This document shows positions 1 through 8,017 of a DNA stretch of 64,000 nucleotides, piece after piece. Both the position numbers and the translations under genes were made by a program. Origin of the DNA: Paraburkholderia sp. D15 (GTDB lineage: Bacteria > Pseudomonadota > Gammaproteobacteria > Burkholderiales > Burkholderiaceae); NCBI RefSeq assembly GCF_029910215.1, contig NZ_CP110395.1, positions 744,001 to 808,000 of the forward strand, written 5' to 3'. Position 1 is the first letter of the stretch. Each line of letters opens with the position of its first letter. The notes beneath the pieces are model-generated. The model was not told where the DNA came from. It made no database searches and saw only the letters and a program-made list of their open reading frames with translations.

Positions 1-115
1 GAGGTTAGCGTCCCCCCGTTTGCTGCGTTTGCCGCGGGTTTTTTCAGCATGCTCGTGCCGATGTGATCCGGTGTCATTGATCTCGTCGAACGGCGTGCTG
101 CATGCAGTGTGATTA

Positions 116-748
116 ATGCCGTGGTCTGTCATGCTTCTTTCACAGTCGACTCGTAGCGTTAGCGCTCTTTTAACGCGCTGGCGGATTTTCGCTGGCTTAT
201 CGAGCTTGCCTTTGCCTTCGTCCACTTCATCGTCGGCCACCGCGCCGGCCTGTGCCGAGACCGTCTGGACCATCCCGCTGCACGAGCACGCATGGTACGA
301 CCATGTCCGTCTCAAACGCGTCTTCGTCACCGACGGCACACGTCATCAGGTGGTGCTGATCGACGCGCGCAAGCTGCTCGCGTGTGCGGATCGCGACAAT
401 ACCGACTATGTGCTGAAGCCCGTTGTCGAATGGCACGCGGGCAAGGTACGCGGCATCCGCGAATTCCTCGACCCGGAAAACCCGCGCATTCCGCAGATGC
501 CGTACGTGACGATCTCGACGCGTCGCGCGCCGGGTCTGTTCGGATGGGTCGGGCTGGAGCGCGAGGGCGTGGTGGCGTTTCGTAACGGCCAGCATCGCGC
601 GCGCTATCTGGCGGATGCGGGCGCGCGCTGGTTCCCGGTGGAAGTGCACGAGCGTGAAGCCGGTTTGCTGCGCGAACTGTGCGGCGCCCCGGACGATGCA
701 CGCACGGCGATCCGCTCGACCACGCTGGGCGGTCCTGGCAACCCATAA
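116..748 (+). CDS. Possible plasmid fertility inhibition factor-like protein
   Basis: This is a 210-residue protein. The first 50 residues are Ser/Thr-rich and low in complexity. The conserved-looking part starts near residue 50 (VWTIPLHEHAWYDHVRLKRV). A later segment reads NGQHRARYL then WFPVEV, the 'NGxHRxxxL ... PVEV' pattern of ParB-like and fertility-inhibition (FiwA-type) proteins. In plasmids, FiwA-type proteins depress conjugation of a co-resident plasmid; a chromosomal copy may have another role. The family assignment comes from remembered resemblance only. The start is doubtful: the ATG at 116 has no visible ribosome binding site, and a second ATG at 131 is equally possible. The gene converges on the dehydrogenase at 833-1831. 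No other plasmid gene is nearby. Confidence 0.5.
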   Translation: MPWSVMLLSQSTRSVSALLTRWRIFAGLSSLPLPSSTSSSATAPACAETVWTIPLHEHAWYDHVRLKRVFVTDGTRHQVVLIDARKLLACADRDNTDYVLKPVVEWHAGKVRGIREFLDPENPRIPQMPYVTISTRRAPGLFGWVGLEREGVVAFRNGQHRARYLADAGARWFPVEVHEREAGLLRELCGAPDDARTAIRSTTLGGPGNP

Positions 749-760
749 GCCGGCCGGGTG

Positions 761-779
761 GCCGGGCGAGCTGCCCGGC
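761..779. terminator. GC hairpin between convergent genes
   Basis: Seven-base arms GCCGGGC and GCCCGGC flank the loop GAGCT. The hairpin lies between two convergent genes. No T-tract follows on either strand, so intrinsic termination is uncertain. Confidence 0.3.
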
Positions 780-832
780 GAACGGTGAAGCGGGCAAGAG
801 GTTGAGCGCGCAGAGCTGTTCCGCGCGCCACC

Positions 833-1831
833 CTAAGCCGCGCCGCGCACCACATTGCGCGGCGTCCCCGCCTGCCACGCCGCGACGTTATCCAGCGTGG
901 TCTGCGCGATCTCGCTCATCGCCTCGCGCGTGAAGAACGCCTGATGCGCGGTGACGATCACGTTCGGAAACATCAGCAGACGCGCGAGCACGTCGTCCTG
1001 CAGCGGCAGATTCGAGTGATCCTCGAAGAACAGGCCGCCTTCTTCCTCGTACACGTCGAGGCCGAGATAGCCGAGCCGGCCGTCTTTCAGCGCGCCGATC
1101 AGCGCATTGCTTTCGACCAGCCCGCCGCGGCCCGTATTGATCAGCATCGCGCCATGCTTCATCTTGCCGAGCGCGTGCCCGTCGATCAGGTGATAGGTAT
1201 CCGGCACCAGCGGACAATGCAGGCTGACGATGTCCGATTCCGCCAGCAACGTATCCAGCGGAACATAGCGTGCGCCGAGCGCGAGCAGATCGCTCGCGGG
1301 CGTGCCCGGATCGTACGCCAGCACCTGCATGCCGAAGCCCGCCATGATCCGTCCGAACACGCGCCCGATCATGCCGGTCCCCACCACGCCGACAGTCTTG
1401 CCGTGCAGATCGAAACCGAGCAGTCCATGCAGCGAAAAGTCGCCCTCGCGGGTCCGCGCGGCGGCGCGCGGCAAACGCCGGTTCAACGCCAGAATCAGGC
1501 CGACTGCATGTTCGGCCACCGCATGCGGCGAGTAAGCCGGCACGCGCGCGACAGCAATGCCCAGGCGTTCCGCCGCCGCCAGATCGACGTGATTGAAACC
1601 CGCCGAGCGCAGCGCGACGAGCCGCGTGCCGCCCGCGTGCAACCGTTCCAGCACAGCGGCGTCCACGTTGTCGTTGACGAACGGACAGACCACTTCGTAG
1701 CCCTGCGCGAGGATCGCGGTCTCGCTATCCAGATGCGATTCCTGAAAGTGCAGTTCGTAGCCGTGCTTGCCGTTGGCCTCGGTGAAGGTGTCGTTGTCGT
1801 ACTGACGGCTGCTGAACAGGATCATGCGCAT
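833..1831 (-). CDS. ldhA: D-2-hydroxyacid dehydrogenase, D-lactate dehydrogenase type
   Basis: This 332-residue protein is the normal length for fermentative D-lactate dehydrogenase, which reduces pyruvate to D-lactate with NADH in the cytoplasm. The Rossmann NAD site GTGMIG is at residues 151-156. The catalytic triad of the family is visible as the Arg in NTGRGG (235), a Glu in the DVYEEE segment (about 264) and the His in TAHQAFF (296). The TAHQAFFT and GGLFFEDHS segments are typical of the LdhA subgroup rather than glycerate or phosphoglycerate dehydrogenases. The start at 1831 is chosen because CCCGGAG sits just upstream on the minus strand and the protein then begins like LdhA (MRMILFSSRQYD). 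The open frame extends about 53 codons further upstream without homology-like sequence. The exact substrate is inferred. Confidence 0.85.
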   Translation of the reverse strand: MRMILFSSRQYDNDTFTEANGKHGYELHFQESHLDSETAILAQGYEVVCPFVNDNVDAAVLERLHAGGTRLVALRSAGFNHVDLAAAERLGIAVARVPAYSPHAVAEHAVGLILALNRRLPRAAARTREGDFSLHGLLGFDLHGKTVGVVGTGMIGRVFGRIMAGFGMQVLAYDPGTPASDLLALGARYVPLDTLLAESDIVSLHCPLVPDTYHLIDGHALGKMKHGAMLINTGRGGLVESNALIGALKDGRLGYLGLDVYEEEGGLFFEDHSNLPLQDDVLARLLMFPNVIVTAHQAFFTREAMSEIAQTTLDNVAAWQAGTPRNVVRGAA

Positions 1832-2057
1832 GACGGGCTCCGGGAAAGGCAGGCCGGCGCGCCTGAATGAACGCGAACGGCGCACGGACGAATCAGTATA
1901 GGAGACGCGACTCGCCGCCTCTTTCCCGCACACGGCCGCGCCTGCGATCTTGTTCTGGATTGTGCCCGCGCTTGCGTTGATTTGCCGCAATTTGCCATTC
2001 GTCGATTGCTAAAGATCATCTTTTGCGAAGCCAATCCGGGCGAAATCGAAATTATTA

Positions 2058-2092
2058 TTGACAGCCGTCGAGAATTTTAATATTTATTAAAA
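2058..2092 (+). promoter_or_regulatory. Strong sigma-70-like promoter over an AT palindrome
   Basis: A perfect -35 hexamer TTGACA (2058-2063) and a -10-like TATTTA (2081-2086) are separated by exactly 17 bases. The -10 region lies inside the perfect AT-rich palindrome TTTTAATA-TT-TATTAAAA (2075-2092). Transcription would start near 2093, some 330 bases before the first aspartate exchanger gene. This is a sequence match only; no start site has been measured. Confidence 0.6.
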
Positions 2093-2153
2093 AAGCATCT
2101 GACAAAAACATGTCATTGATGTCGTAAAGCAGTCAAAATCGGCCATCGGAAGA

Positions 2154-2185
2154 CGGCGCCTTTTTCAGGGGCGCCGAGCTTTTTT
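2154..2185 (+). terminator. Intrinsic terminator in the aspT leader or end of an sRNA
   Basis: The stem CGGCGCC / GGCGCCG encloses a nine-base loop. AGC and then six T residues follow. It lies about 60-90 bases after the predicted start of transcription and about 240 bases before the aspT coding region. It is either an attenuator in the operon leader or the end of a separate small transcript. Confidence 0.6.
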
Positions 2186-2298
2186 GCGAGGACAGCGTGA
2201 CCGTTCAGCTATCACCAGCGCTTTTCAATAACATCGCCGCAGCGCGGCAATTTCCCCCGGCGCATTCCGCGTCATCCCATTGCCATAAATAGTGTCAT

Positions 2299-2318
2299 TC
2301 AACCGTTATGCCGGTTGA
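2299..2318 (+). promoter_or_regulatory. Inverted repeat upstream of aspT, operator candidate
   Basis: Perfect 7-base arms TCAACCG and CGGTTGA surround a six-base centre (TTATGC). The site is about 105 bases upstream of the aspT start codon. The size and symmetry suit a dimeric repressor or activator site; the protein is unknown. Confidence 0.4.
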
Positions 2319-2421
2319 GTAATTGCTGAGCCGTACCGGGTCCAGGCGAATTATTTGCACTTTTTCTGAGCATTTGTTTTTCAGTCTCCTGCTAATCAAC
2401 CTTGTAAATCGGCGGATCTAC

Positions 2422-4104
2422 ATGATTGGTGAATTGCTGAGGTCTCAACCGGAGATCGCGCTGTTCGCAAGTCTCGCAATCGGCTATTTCATCGGCTCGT
2501 TCCGGGTCGGGCCGATTCAGCTCGGCGGCGTGTGCGGCACGTTGATCGTCGCGCTGCTGTTGGGACAGACCGGCGCGCGGCTCGCGCCCGACCTCAAGAA
2601 CGTCGCGTTCGCGCTGTTCATCTTCGCGCTCGGCTTTACCGGCGGCCCGCAGTTCTTCGCCAATATCGGCCGCGGCTGGCGGTATGGCGTGTTGTCGCTG
2701 GTGGAGATCGTATCGGTGCTGGCGCTGATCCTGATCGCGGTCGTCGTGATGCGGCTCGACGCGGGCACGGCCGCCGGTCTGCTGGCCGGTGCGGCGACGG
2801 AATCGGCGGTGATCGGCACGGCGTCGGAGGCAATCGCCAAACTCGGGTTCGCCGACACGGAGACGTTGCGGCTCCAGGCCAACATCGTGACGGCGTACAG
2901 CGTGAGCTATCTGTTCGGCTTGATCACCATCGTGCTGTTCACGAGCCAGTTCGCGCCGCTGCTGTTGCGCGTCAATCTGCGCGACGAAGCCGAGCGCGTG
3001 TGGCGCAAGCTCGGCGGCGACGGCGCGTTCGGCGAGGGGCAGCGCGCGGGGGCGCCGGCGCTGGTGGGGCGGGCATTCCGGGTCGGCGCGGCGGCGGGCT
3101 CGACCGTCGAGGCCATCGAGCGGCTGCACGGCTACAACCTGACCATCGAACAGATCCAGCGCGCGGGCGGGGCCGTGCCGGTCGAACCACAAGCGGCGTT
3201 GACGGCCGGTGACCTGATCCTCGTGGCCGGGCGGCGCGAAGCGATCGTGACGGCGGCCGCCGCGTTGGGCGACGAAATCGACGGCGCCGTGTTCGGCCCG
3301 CTCGTCGCGGAGAAGATCGACGTCGTCCTGACACGGCGCGACGCGGAAGGGCTCACGGTCGCGCAGTTGCGCGAGCGCGCGAAGCCCGAGGACGGACGTG
3401 GCGTGTATATCGCGGCGGTCACACGGCTCGAAACCACGGTGCCCGCGTTACCGGGCACTGAACTCGATCGCGGCGACGTGCTGACGCTGGTCGGCGCGAA
3501 AGCCGACGTGGAACGCGGCGCGCGGCGCCTGGGTTACGTGTTGCCGCCGACGCAGAAGACCGACTTCGTCTACCTCGGTCTCGGCGTGCTCGTCGGCATG
3601 GCGATCGGTCACCTGGGCGGCCGCATCGGCGGCGTGTCGATCGCGCTCGGTACGGGCGGCGGCTGTCTGCTGTCGGGCCTGCTGTTCGGCTGGGTGCGTT
3701 CGCGCCATCCGCTGATCGGTTCGTTACCGTCGGCGGCCGCGCAGATTCTCAAGGACTTCGGCCTCGCCACCTTCATCGCGGCGGTCGGTCTGTCGGCGGG
3801 ACCGGACGCGATCAAGCTCGTGCGCGAGTACGGTCTCGCGCTGCCGGTGGCGGGCATTCTGATGGTGCTGGTGCCGGGACTGCTGTCGCTGTGGATCGGC
3901 CGCATGTTCCTCAAGCTCGAAGCGCCGATGCTGCTCGGCGCGATCGCCGGCCAGCAATGCAGCACGCCGGCGATCAGCGCGCTGGTGGGGGTGACCGGTA
4001 ATTCCACGCCGGTGATCGGCTACACGATCACCTACGCACTCTCGAACATTCTGTTGCCGTTGATGGGACCCGTGGTGGTGGGTCTCGCGGGCAAGCTCGG
4101 TTAG
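2422..4104 (+). CDS. aspT: Aspartate:alanine antiporter, first copy
   Basis: This 560-residue membrane protein of the aspartate:alanine exchanger family has hydrophobic helices at both ends. The middle hydrophilic region (roughly residues 200-375) carries two RCK_C/TrkA-C-like segments, one ending in LILVAGRREAIV. The family imports L-aspartate in exchange for L-alanine. With internal aspartate decarboxylation this makes a proton motive force. The start at 2422 aligns with the start of the second copy (both proteins are then 560 residues) and removes an unrelated upstream extension. Glycine-rich membrane motifs such as LGTGGGCLLSGLLFGWVR are shared with the neighbour. It is followed by a second copy and by the aspartate decarboxylase gene, which strongly supports the function. 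The two proteins could act separately or as partners. Confidence 0.85.
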   Translation: MIGELLRSQPEIALFASLAIGYFIGSFRVGPIQLGGVCGTLIVALLLGQTGARLAPDLKNVAFALFIFALGFTGGPQFFANIGRGWRYGVLSLVEIVSVLALILIAVVVMRLDAGTAAGLLAGAATESAVIGTASEAIAKLGFADTETLRLQANIVTAYSVSYLFGLITIVLFTSQFAPLLLRVNLRDEAERVWRKLGGDGAFGEGQRAGAPALVGRAFRVGAAAGSTVEAIERLHGYNLTIEQIQRAGGAVPVEPQAALTAGDLILVAGRREAIVTAAAALGDEIDGAVFGPLVAEKIDVVLTRRDAEGLTVAQLRERAKPEDGRGVYIAAVTRLETTVPALPGTELDRGDVLTLVGAKADVERGARRLGYVLPPTQKTDFVYLGLGVLVGMAIGHLGGRIGGVSIALGTGGGCLLSGLLFGWVRSRHPLIGSLPSAAAQILKDFGLATFIAAVGLSAGPDAIKLVREYGLALPVAGILMVLVPGLLSLWIGRMFLKLEAPMLLGAIAGQQCSTPAISALVGVTGNSTPVIGYTITYALSNILLPLMGPVVVGLAGKLG

Positions 4105-4113
4105 CAGGCAGGG

Positions 4114-4172
4114 CACGACACAACACAACACGACGCAGCACGACGCAACACGACACACGCGTCACGACAGGA
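4114..4172 (+). repeat. Imperfect 10-bp tandem repeat (CACGACRCAR)
   Basis: Units of the type CACGACGCAA recur at 4114, 4129, 4139 and 4149, with a five-base half unit (CACAA) at 4124 and a last partial unit at 4163. The plus strand is almost free of T. The array fills the gap between the two exchanger genes just after the first stop codon. Confidence 0.75.
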
Positions 4173-4317
4173 AGCAGTACCACGCACGCGAAACGACAAC
4201 GCGGCACGCGCATCGCGATTCCCATGACTTCGCTTCGCGCAACCGCAGGCACGGCGCCGGCCATCCCGGCACGCAGCACCCAGCACTCAATATCTCAAAC
4301 TATCCAGCGAGGGCATG

Positions 4318-6000
4318 ATGGACTGGCTACATCACATTTTTCAGAAATCACCCGAGATTGCGCTGTTTCTATCGTTAGCGGCCGGTTACTTCATCGGCCA
4401 GATCAACTTCGGCAAGTTTCAACTGGGCGGGGTCGGCGGTTCGCTGCTGGCGGCGGTCGTCATCAGCCAGGCGGGTGTGACGATCGACAACGGCGTGAAG
4501 TCGGTCATGTTCGCGGTGTTCATCTACGCGGTCGGCTACGACTCCGGTCCCGGCTTCTTCAATTCGCTGAACCGCAAGACCTTGCGCGAAATCGCGATGG
4601 CGGTGTTTCTCGCGGTGACCGCGCTGATTACCGTGGTGGTGTGCGCGAAGCTGTTCCACCTGAACAAGGGGCTCGCGGCCGGACTCGCGGGCGGCGCGCT
4701 CACGCAGTCGGCCATCATCGGCACGGCGGGCGATGCGATCGCGCGGCTCGGCCTGCCCGCCGATCAGGTGAAATCGTTGCAGTCCGACGTCGCGATCGCC
4801 TACGCGGTGACCTACGTGTTCGGCTCGCTCGGCGCGATCATCGTGTGCGTGAACATCCTGCCGAAGTTCATGGGGCAAAGTCTGCGCGATGCGTCGATCG
4901 AGGCGGAGCGCGAATTGTCGTCGGGCGGATCGTCGCTCGCGGCGGGGCAGATTCGCGCGCTGCCGGAACTGGTGGGACGCGCGTACCGGATCGACGTCAG
5001 CGCCGGCAAGACCGTCAAGGCGGTCGAGACCCTGCATCAGGACATGCTGACGATCGAGCGCATCAAGCGCGACGGCAAGAACCTCGACCCCGTGCCCGAT
5101 CTCGCCTTGCAGGCGAACGACGAAGTGCTGGTGGTGGGCCGCCGCGAGGCGGTGGTCGCGTTCGGCGCGAACGGCAACGAGATCGCCAATGTCGAGGACA
5201 TCGGCGTGGTGATGCAGACGCGCGACGGCGTGTTCACCCGCAAAGGCATGAATCACACGACGATCGCCGCCGCGCGCGACGTGGTGGATCGCGATCTGCG
5301 CCACGGCGTGTATATCCAGAACGTGACGCGCGCCGGCCAGCCGGTGCCGATCCTGCCGGAAACCAAGCTGGAGCACGGTGACGTCATCACGTTCTACGGC
5401 TCGCCGAAAGACACCAAGCGCGCGGTCGATGCCGCCGGCTACGAGCTGCCGTACAGCAACAAGACGGACTTCATCTACATGGGCGTGGGTCTCGTGCTCG
5501 GTCTGCTGATCGGGCTGATCGTGATCGACGTGGCCGGTATTCCGCTCACGCTCGGCTCGGGTGGCGGCTGTCTGCTGGCCGGCCTGCTGTTCGGCTGGAT
5601 GCGCGGCAAGCATCCGATGTACGGGGTGATGCCGTCGGCCGCGTCGCAATTGCTGAAGGACTTCGGTCTCGCGGCCTTCGTCGCGGTGGTGGGCCTGAAC
5701 TCCGGCCTGCAGGCGGTGGTGACGGTCAAGCAGAGCGGCATGACGATCTTCCTGCTCGGCGTGTTCGTCACGTTGTTCCCGCTGATCCTGACCATGCTGT
5801 TCGGCCGCTACGTGCTCAAGTACAACAACGCGGCGATTCTGGCCGGCGCGCTGACCGGCTCGCGCAGCGCGAACCCGGCCTTCGGCGGTGTGCTCGACAA
5901 GGCGGAAAGCGCGGTGCCCACCGTGCCGTTCGCGATCACGTATGCAATCGCGAACGTCGCGCTGACCTTGCTCGGGCCGCTCGTCGTCGGGCTCGTCTGA
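4318..6000 (+). CDS. aspT: Aspartate:alanine antiporter, second copy
   Basis: This is a 560-residue paralogue of the preceding gene. It has the same order of parts: N-terminal membrane helices (MDWLHHIFQKSPEIALFLSL), a central RCK_C-like regulatory part and a C-terminal membrane part with LGSGGGCLLAGLLFGWMR. GAGGG lies at 4309-4313, so the ATG at 4318 is better spaced than the ATG at 4315 and gives the same length as copy one. It sits 134 bases before the aspartate 4-decarboxylase gene and is probably cotranscribed with it. The C-terminal segment differs from copy one at a loop (SRSANPAFGG here, QCSTPAISAL there), so the two may differ in substrate preference or form a heteromer. That last point is inference. 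Confidence 0.85.
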   Translation: MDWLHHIFQKSPEIALFLSLAAGYFIGQINFGKFQLGGVGGSLLAAVVISQAGVTIDNGVKSVMFAVFIYAVGYDSGPGFFNSLNRKTLREIAMAVFLAVTALITVVVCAKLFHLNKGLAAGLAGGALTQSAIIGTAGDAIARLGLPADQVKSLQSDVAIAYAVTYVFGSLGAIIVCVNILPKFMGQSLRDASIEAERELSSGGSSLAAGQIRALPELVGRAYRIDVSAGKTVKAVETLHQDMLTIERIKRDGKNLDPVPDLALQANDEVLVVGRREAVVAFGANGNEIANVEDIGVVMQTRDGVFTRKGMNHTTIAAARDVVDRDLRHGVYIQNVTRAGQPVPILPETKLEHGDVITFYGSPKDTKRAVDAAGYELPYSNKTDFIYMGVGLVLGLLIGLIVIDVAGIPLTLGSGGGCLLAGLLFGWMRGKHPMYGVMPSAASQLLKDFGLAAFVAVVGLNSGLQAVVTVKQSGMTIFLLGVFVTLFPLILTMLFGRYVLKYNNAAILAGALTGSRSANPAFGGVLDKAESAVPTVPFAITYAIANVALTLLGPLVVGLV

Positions 6001-6133
6001 CGCCGGCGGCGACCGGCGAAATACCCACGTCAACCATCGCATACAGCCGCTTTACCGATCTCTCTCACGCCGGCGTCCAACGGGCGATCCTCGCGACGCC
6101 GGCGTCATTCACCTGCTCACTGGAGAACGCATC

Positions 6134-7798
6134 ATGGCAAAAGAGAAGGGCGACAAGAAACACGCCGACATGGCGCAAGCGGGTCTCGCCGCGCTCAGCC
6201 CGTTCGAACTGAAGGACGAACTGATCAAGGCGGCCGGTGGCGGCGCCGTGGAGCGCGCCGCGAACGTGTCGATGCTCAACGCCGGCCGCGGCAACCCGAA
6301 CTTTCTCGCGACGATTCCGCGGCACGGCTTCTGGCAACTGGGCCTGTTCGCGATGCGCGAGTCGGAGCGCTCGTTCGCGTACATGCCCGAAGGCGTGGGC
6401 GGCTTTCCGCGCCGTGACGGTCTGGAGGAACGCTTCGATCTGTTCCTGCGCGAGAACAAGGGCGTGGCGGGCATCGACTTTCTGCGCGGCGCGGTCTCGT
6501 ACGTGCGCGATCAGCTCGGCTACTCGGCGGGCGACTTCCTGTACGAAATGTGCGAGGGCATCCTGGCGTCGAACTATCCGGTGCCGGACCGCATGCTCAA
6601 GTTGTCCGAGCTGATCGTCGGCCAGTATCTGCGCCGCGAGATGATCGGCAATCATCCGTTCGTCGGCGAATTCGACGTGTTCGCGGTGGAAGGCGGCACG
6701 GCGGCGATGACGTACATCTTCAACACGATGCGCGAGAACCATCTGATCAAGGCAGGCGACACGATCGCGCTCGGCATGCCGATCTTCACGCCGTACATCG
6801 AGATTCCGCGCCTGAACGACTATCAGCTGAATGTCGTCAATCTCGAAGCCGACGTGGAAAACGGCTGGCAGTATTCGAAGAAGGAACTCGACAAGCTGCG
6901 CGACCCGAAGGTGAAGGCCTTCTTCCTCGTGAACCCGAGCAATCCGCCCTCGGTGAAGATCGACGACGAGAGCCTCCAGTACATCGCCGACATCGTCAAG
7001 GAACGGCCGGACCTGATCCTGCTGACCGACGACGTGTACGGCACCTTCGCCGACGACTTCGTGTCGCTGTTCGCGCTCGCGCCGAAGAACACGATCCTCG
7101 TGTATTCGTACTCGAAGTATTTCGGCGCGACCGGCTGGCGGCTCGGCACGATCGCGACGCATCGCGACAACGTGCTCGACCGTTTGATCGCCGAGTTGCC
7201 GAAGGACGCGAAGAAGCAATTGCACGAGCGCTACGAATCGATCACGACGGAGCCGGACAAGCTCAAGTTCATCGACCGGCTGGTCGCGGACAGCCGCACC
7301 GTCGCGCTGAATCACACGGCGGGTCTATCGACGCCGCAACAGGTGCAGATGGTGTTGTTCTCGCTGTTCTCGCTGATGGACACGCCCGACGCGTACAAGA
7401 ACGCGCTGAAGCGGCTGATCCGCAAGCGCAAGCAGGCGCTCTACGAAGAGGTCGGCATTTCGTTCGAGGACGACGATCCGAATCAGGTCGACTACTACAC
7501 GATTCTCGACATCGAATTCCTTGGCGAGAAGATGTTCGGGCGCGAGTTCGTCGACTGGCTGCTGAAAAACACCGAGCCTTCCGAGCTGCTGTTCCGTCTT
7601 GCACGCGAAGCGCGGGTCGTGTTGTTGCCGGGGCGCGGGTTTGGCACGCAGCATCCGTCGGGGCGCGTATCGCTCGCGAATCTGAACGAGTCGGACTATC
7701 GGCAGATCGGGCGCGCGCTGCGCAAACTGATCGAGGAGTACATCGAACGATTCAATGCCGCGACCGGAAAAAAGCTCGATAAAACGAAGGTGAAATAA
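6134..7798 (+). CDS. asdA: Aspartate 4-decarboxylase (bifunctional aminotransferase)
   Basis: This 554-residue PLP enzyme of the class I/II aminotransferase fold converts L-aspartate to L-alanine and CO2 and consumes a proton. The PLP lysine is in SYSKYFGATGWR at about residue 328. NAGRGNPNF near residue 53 and LLTDDVYGTFADDF near residue 295 are family signatures. The length fits aspartate 4-decarboxylases, which are longer than ordinary aspartate aminotransferases. GGAG lies about nine bases before the ATG. Together with the two upstream exchangers it forms the aspartate-in/alanine-out decarboxylation cycle, which generates energy and resists acid. A strong terminator follows at 7916-7953. 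Confidence 0.9.
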   Translation: MAKEKGDKKHADMAQAGLAALSPFELKDELIKAAGGGAVERAANVSMLNAGRGNPNFLATIPRHGFWQLGLFAMRESERSFAYMPEGVGGFPRRDGLEERFDLFLRENKGVAGIDFLRGAVSYVRDQLGYSAGDFLYEMCEGILASNYPVPDRMLKLSELIVGQYLRREMIGNHPFVGEFDVFAVEGGTAAMTYIFNTMRENHLIKAGDTIALGMPIFTPYIEIPRLNDYQLNVVNLEADVENGWQYSKKELDKLRDPKVKAFFLVNPSNPPSVKIDDESLQYIADIVKERPDLILLTDDVYGTFADDFVSLFALAPKNTILVYSYSKYFGATGWRLGTIATHRDNVLDRLIAELPKDAKKQLHERYESITTEPDKLKFIDRLVADSRTVALNHTAGLSTPQQVQMVLFSLFSLMDTPDAYKNALKRLIRKRKQALYEEVGISFEDDDPNQVDYYTILDIEFLGEKMFGREFVDWLLKNTEPSELLFRLAREARVVLLPGRGFGTQHPSGRVSLANLNESDYRQIGRALRKLIEEYIERFNAATGKKLDKTKVK

Positions 7799-7915
7799 CA
7801 CGCGGTGGGCGATTGTTGGCCAACTGGCAGGCATTTGCAGCGAAAGTGAATAAATTCGCTGCAAACGTGTTTAAAGGCTTGCGCAATCGCGCGGATCGGT
7901 GAATTATCCAACGCA

Positions 7916-7953
7916 CGGCCTCGCCAGTGTCATTGCTGGCGAGGCCGCTTTTT
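7916..7953 (+). terminator. Strong intrinsic terminator after the asp operon
   Basis: Perfect 12-base arms (7916-7927 and 7936-7947) flank an eight-base loop. The stem is followed by CTTTTT. It ends the exchanger-decarboxylase operon and lies 65 bases before the next gene on the same strand. Confidence 0.9.
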
Positions 7954-8017
7954 ACTCTGCGTTTGCTCGCGTTCCGACTTTCACGCCGACTTCTACGTCG
8001 ACTCACACGTCTCGATC

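Noticed and set aside
4224..5381. Plus-strand frame overlapping the second aspT
   Set aside because: It is out of frame with the exchanger and gives an Arg/Ala/Gly-rich sequence with no motif.
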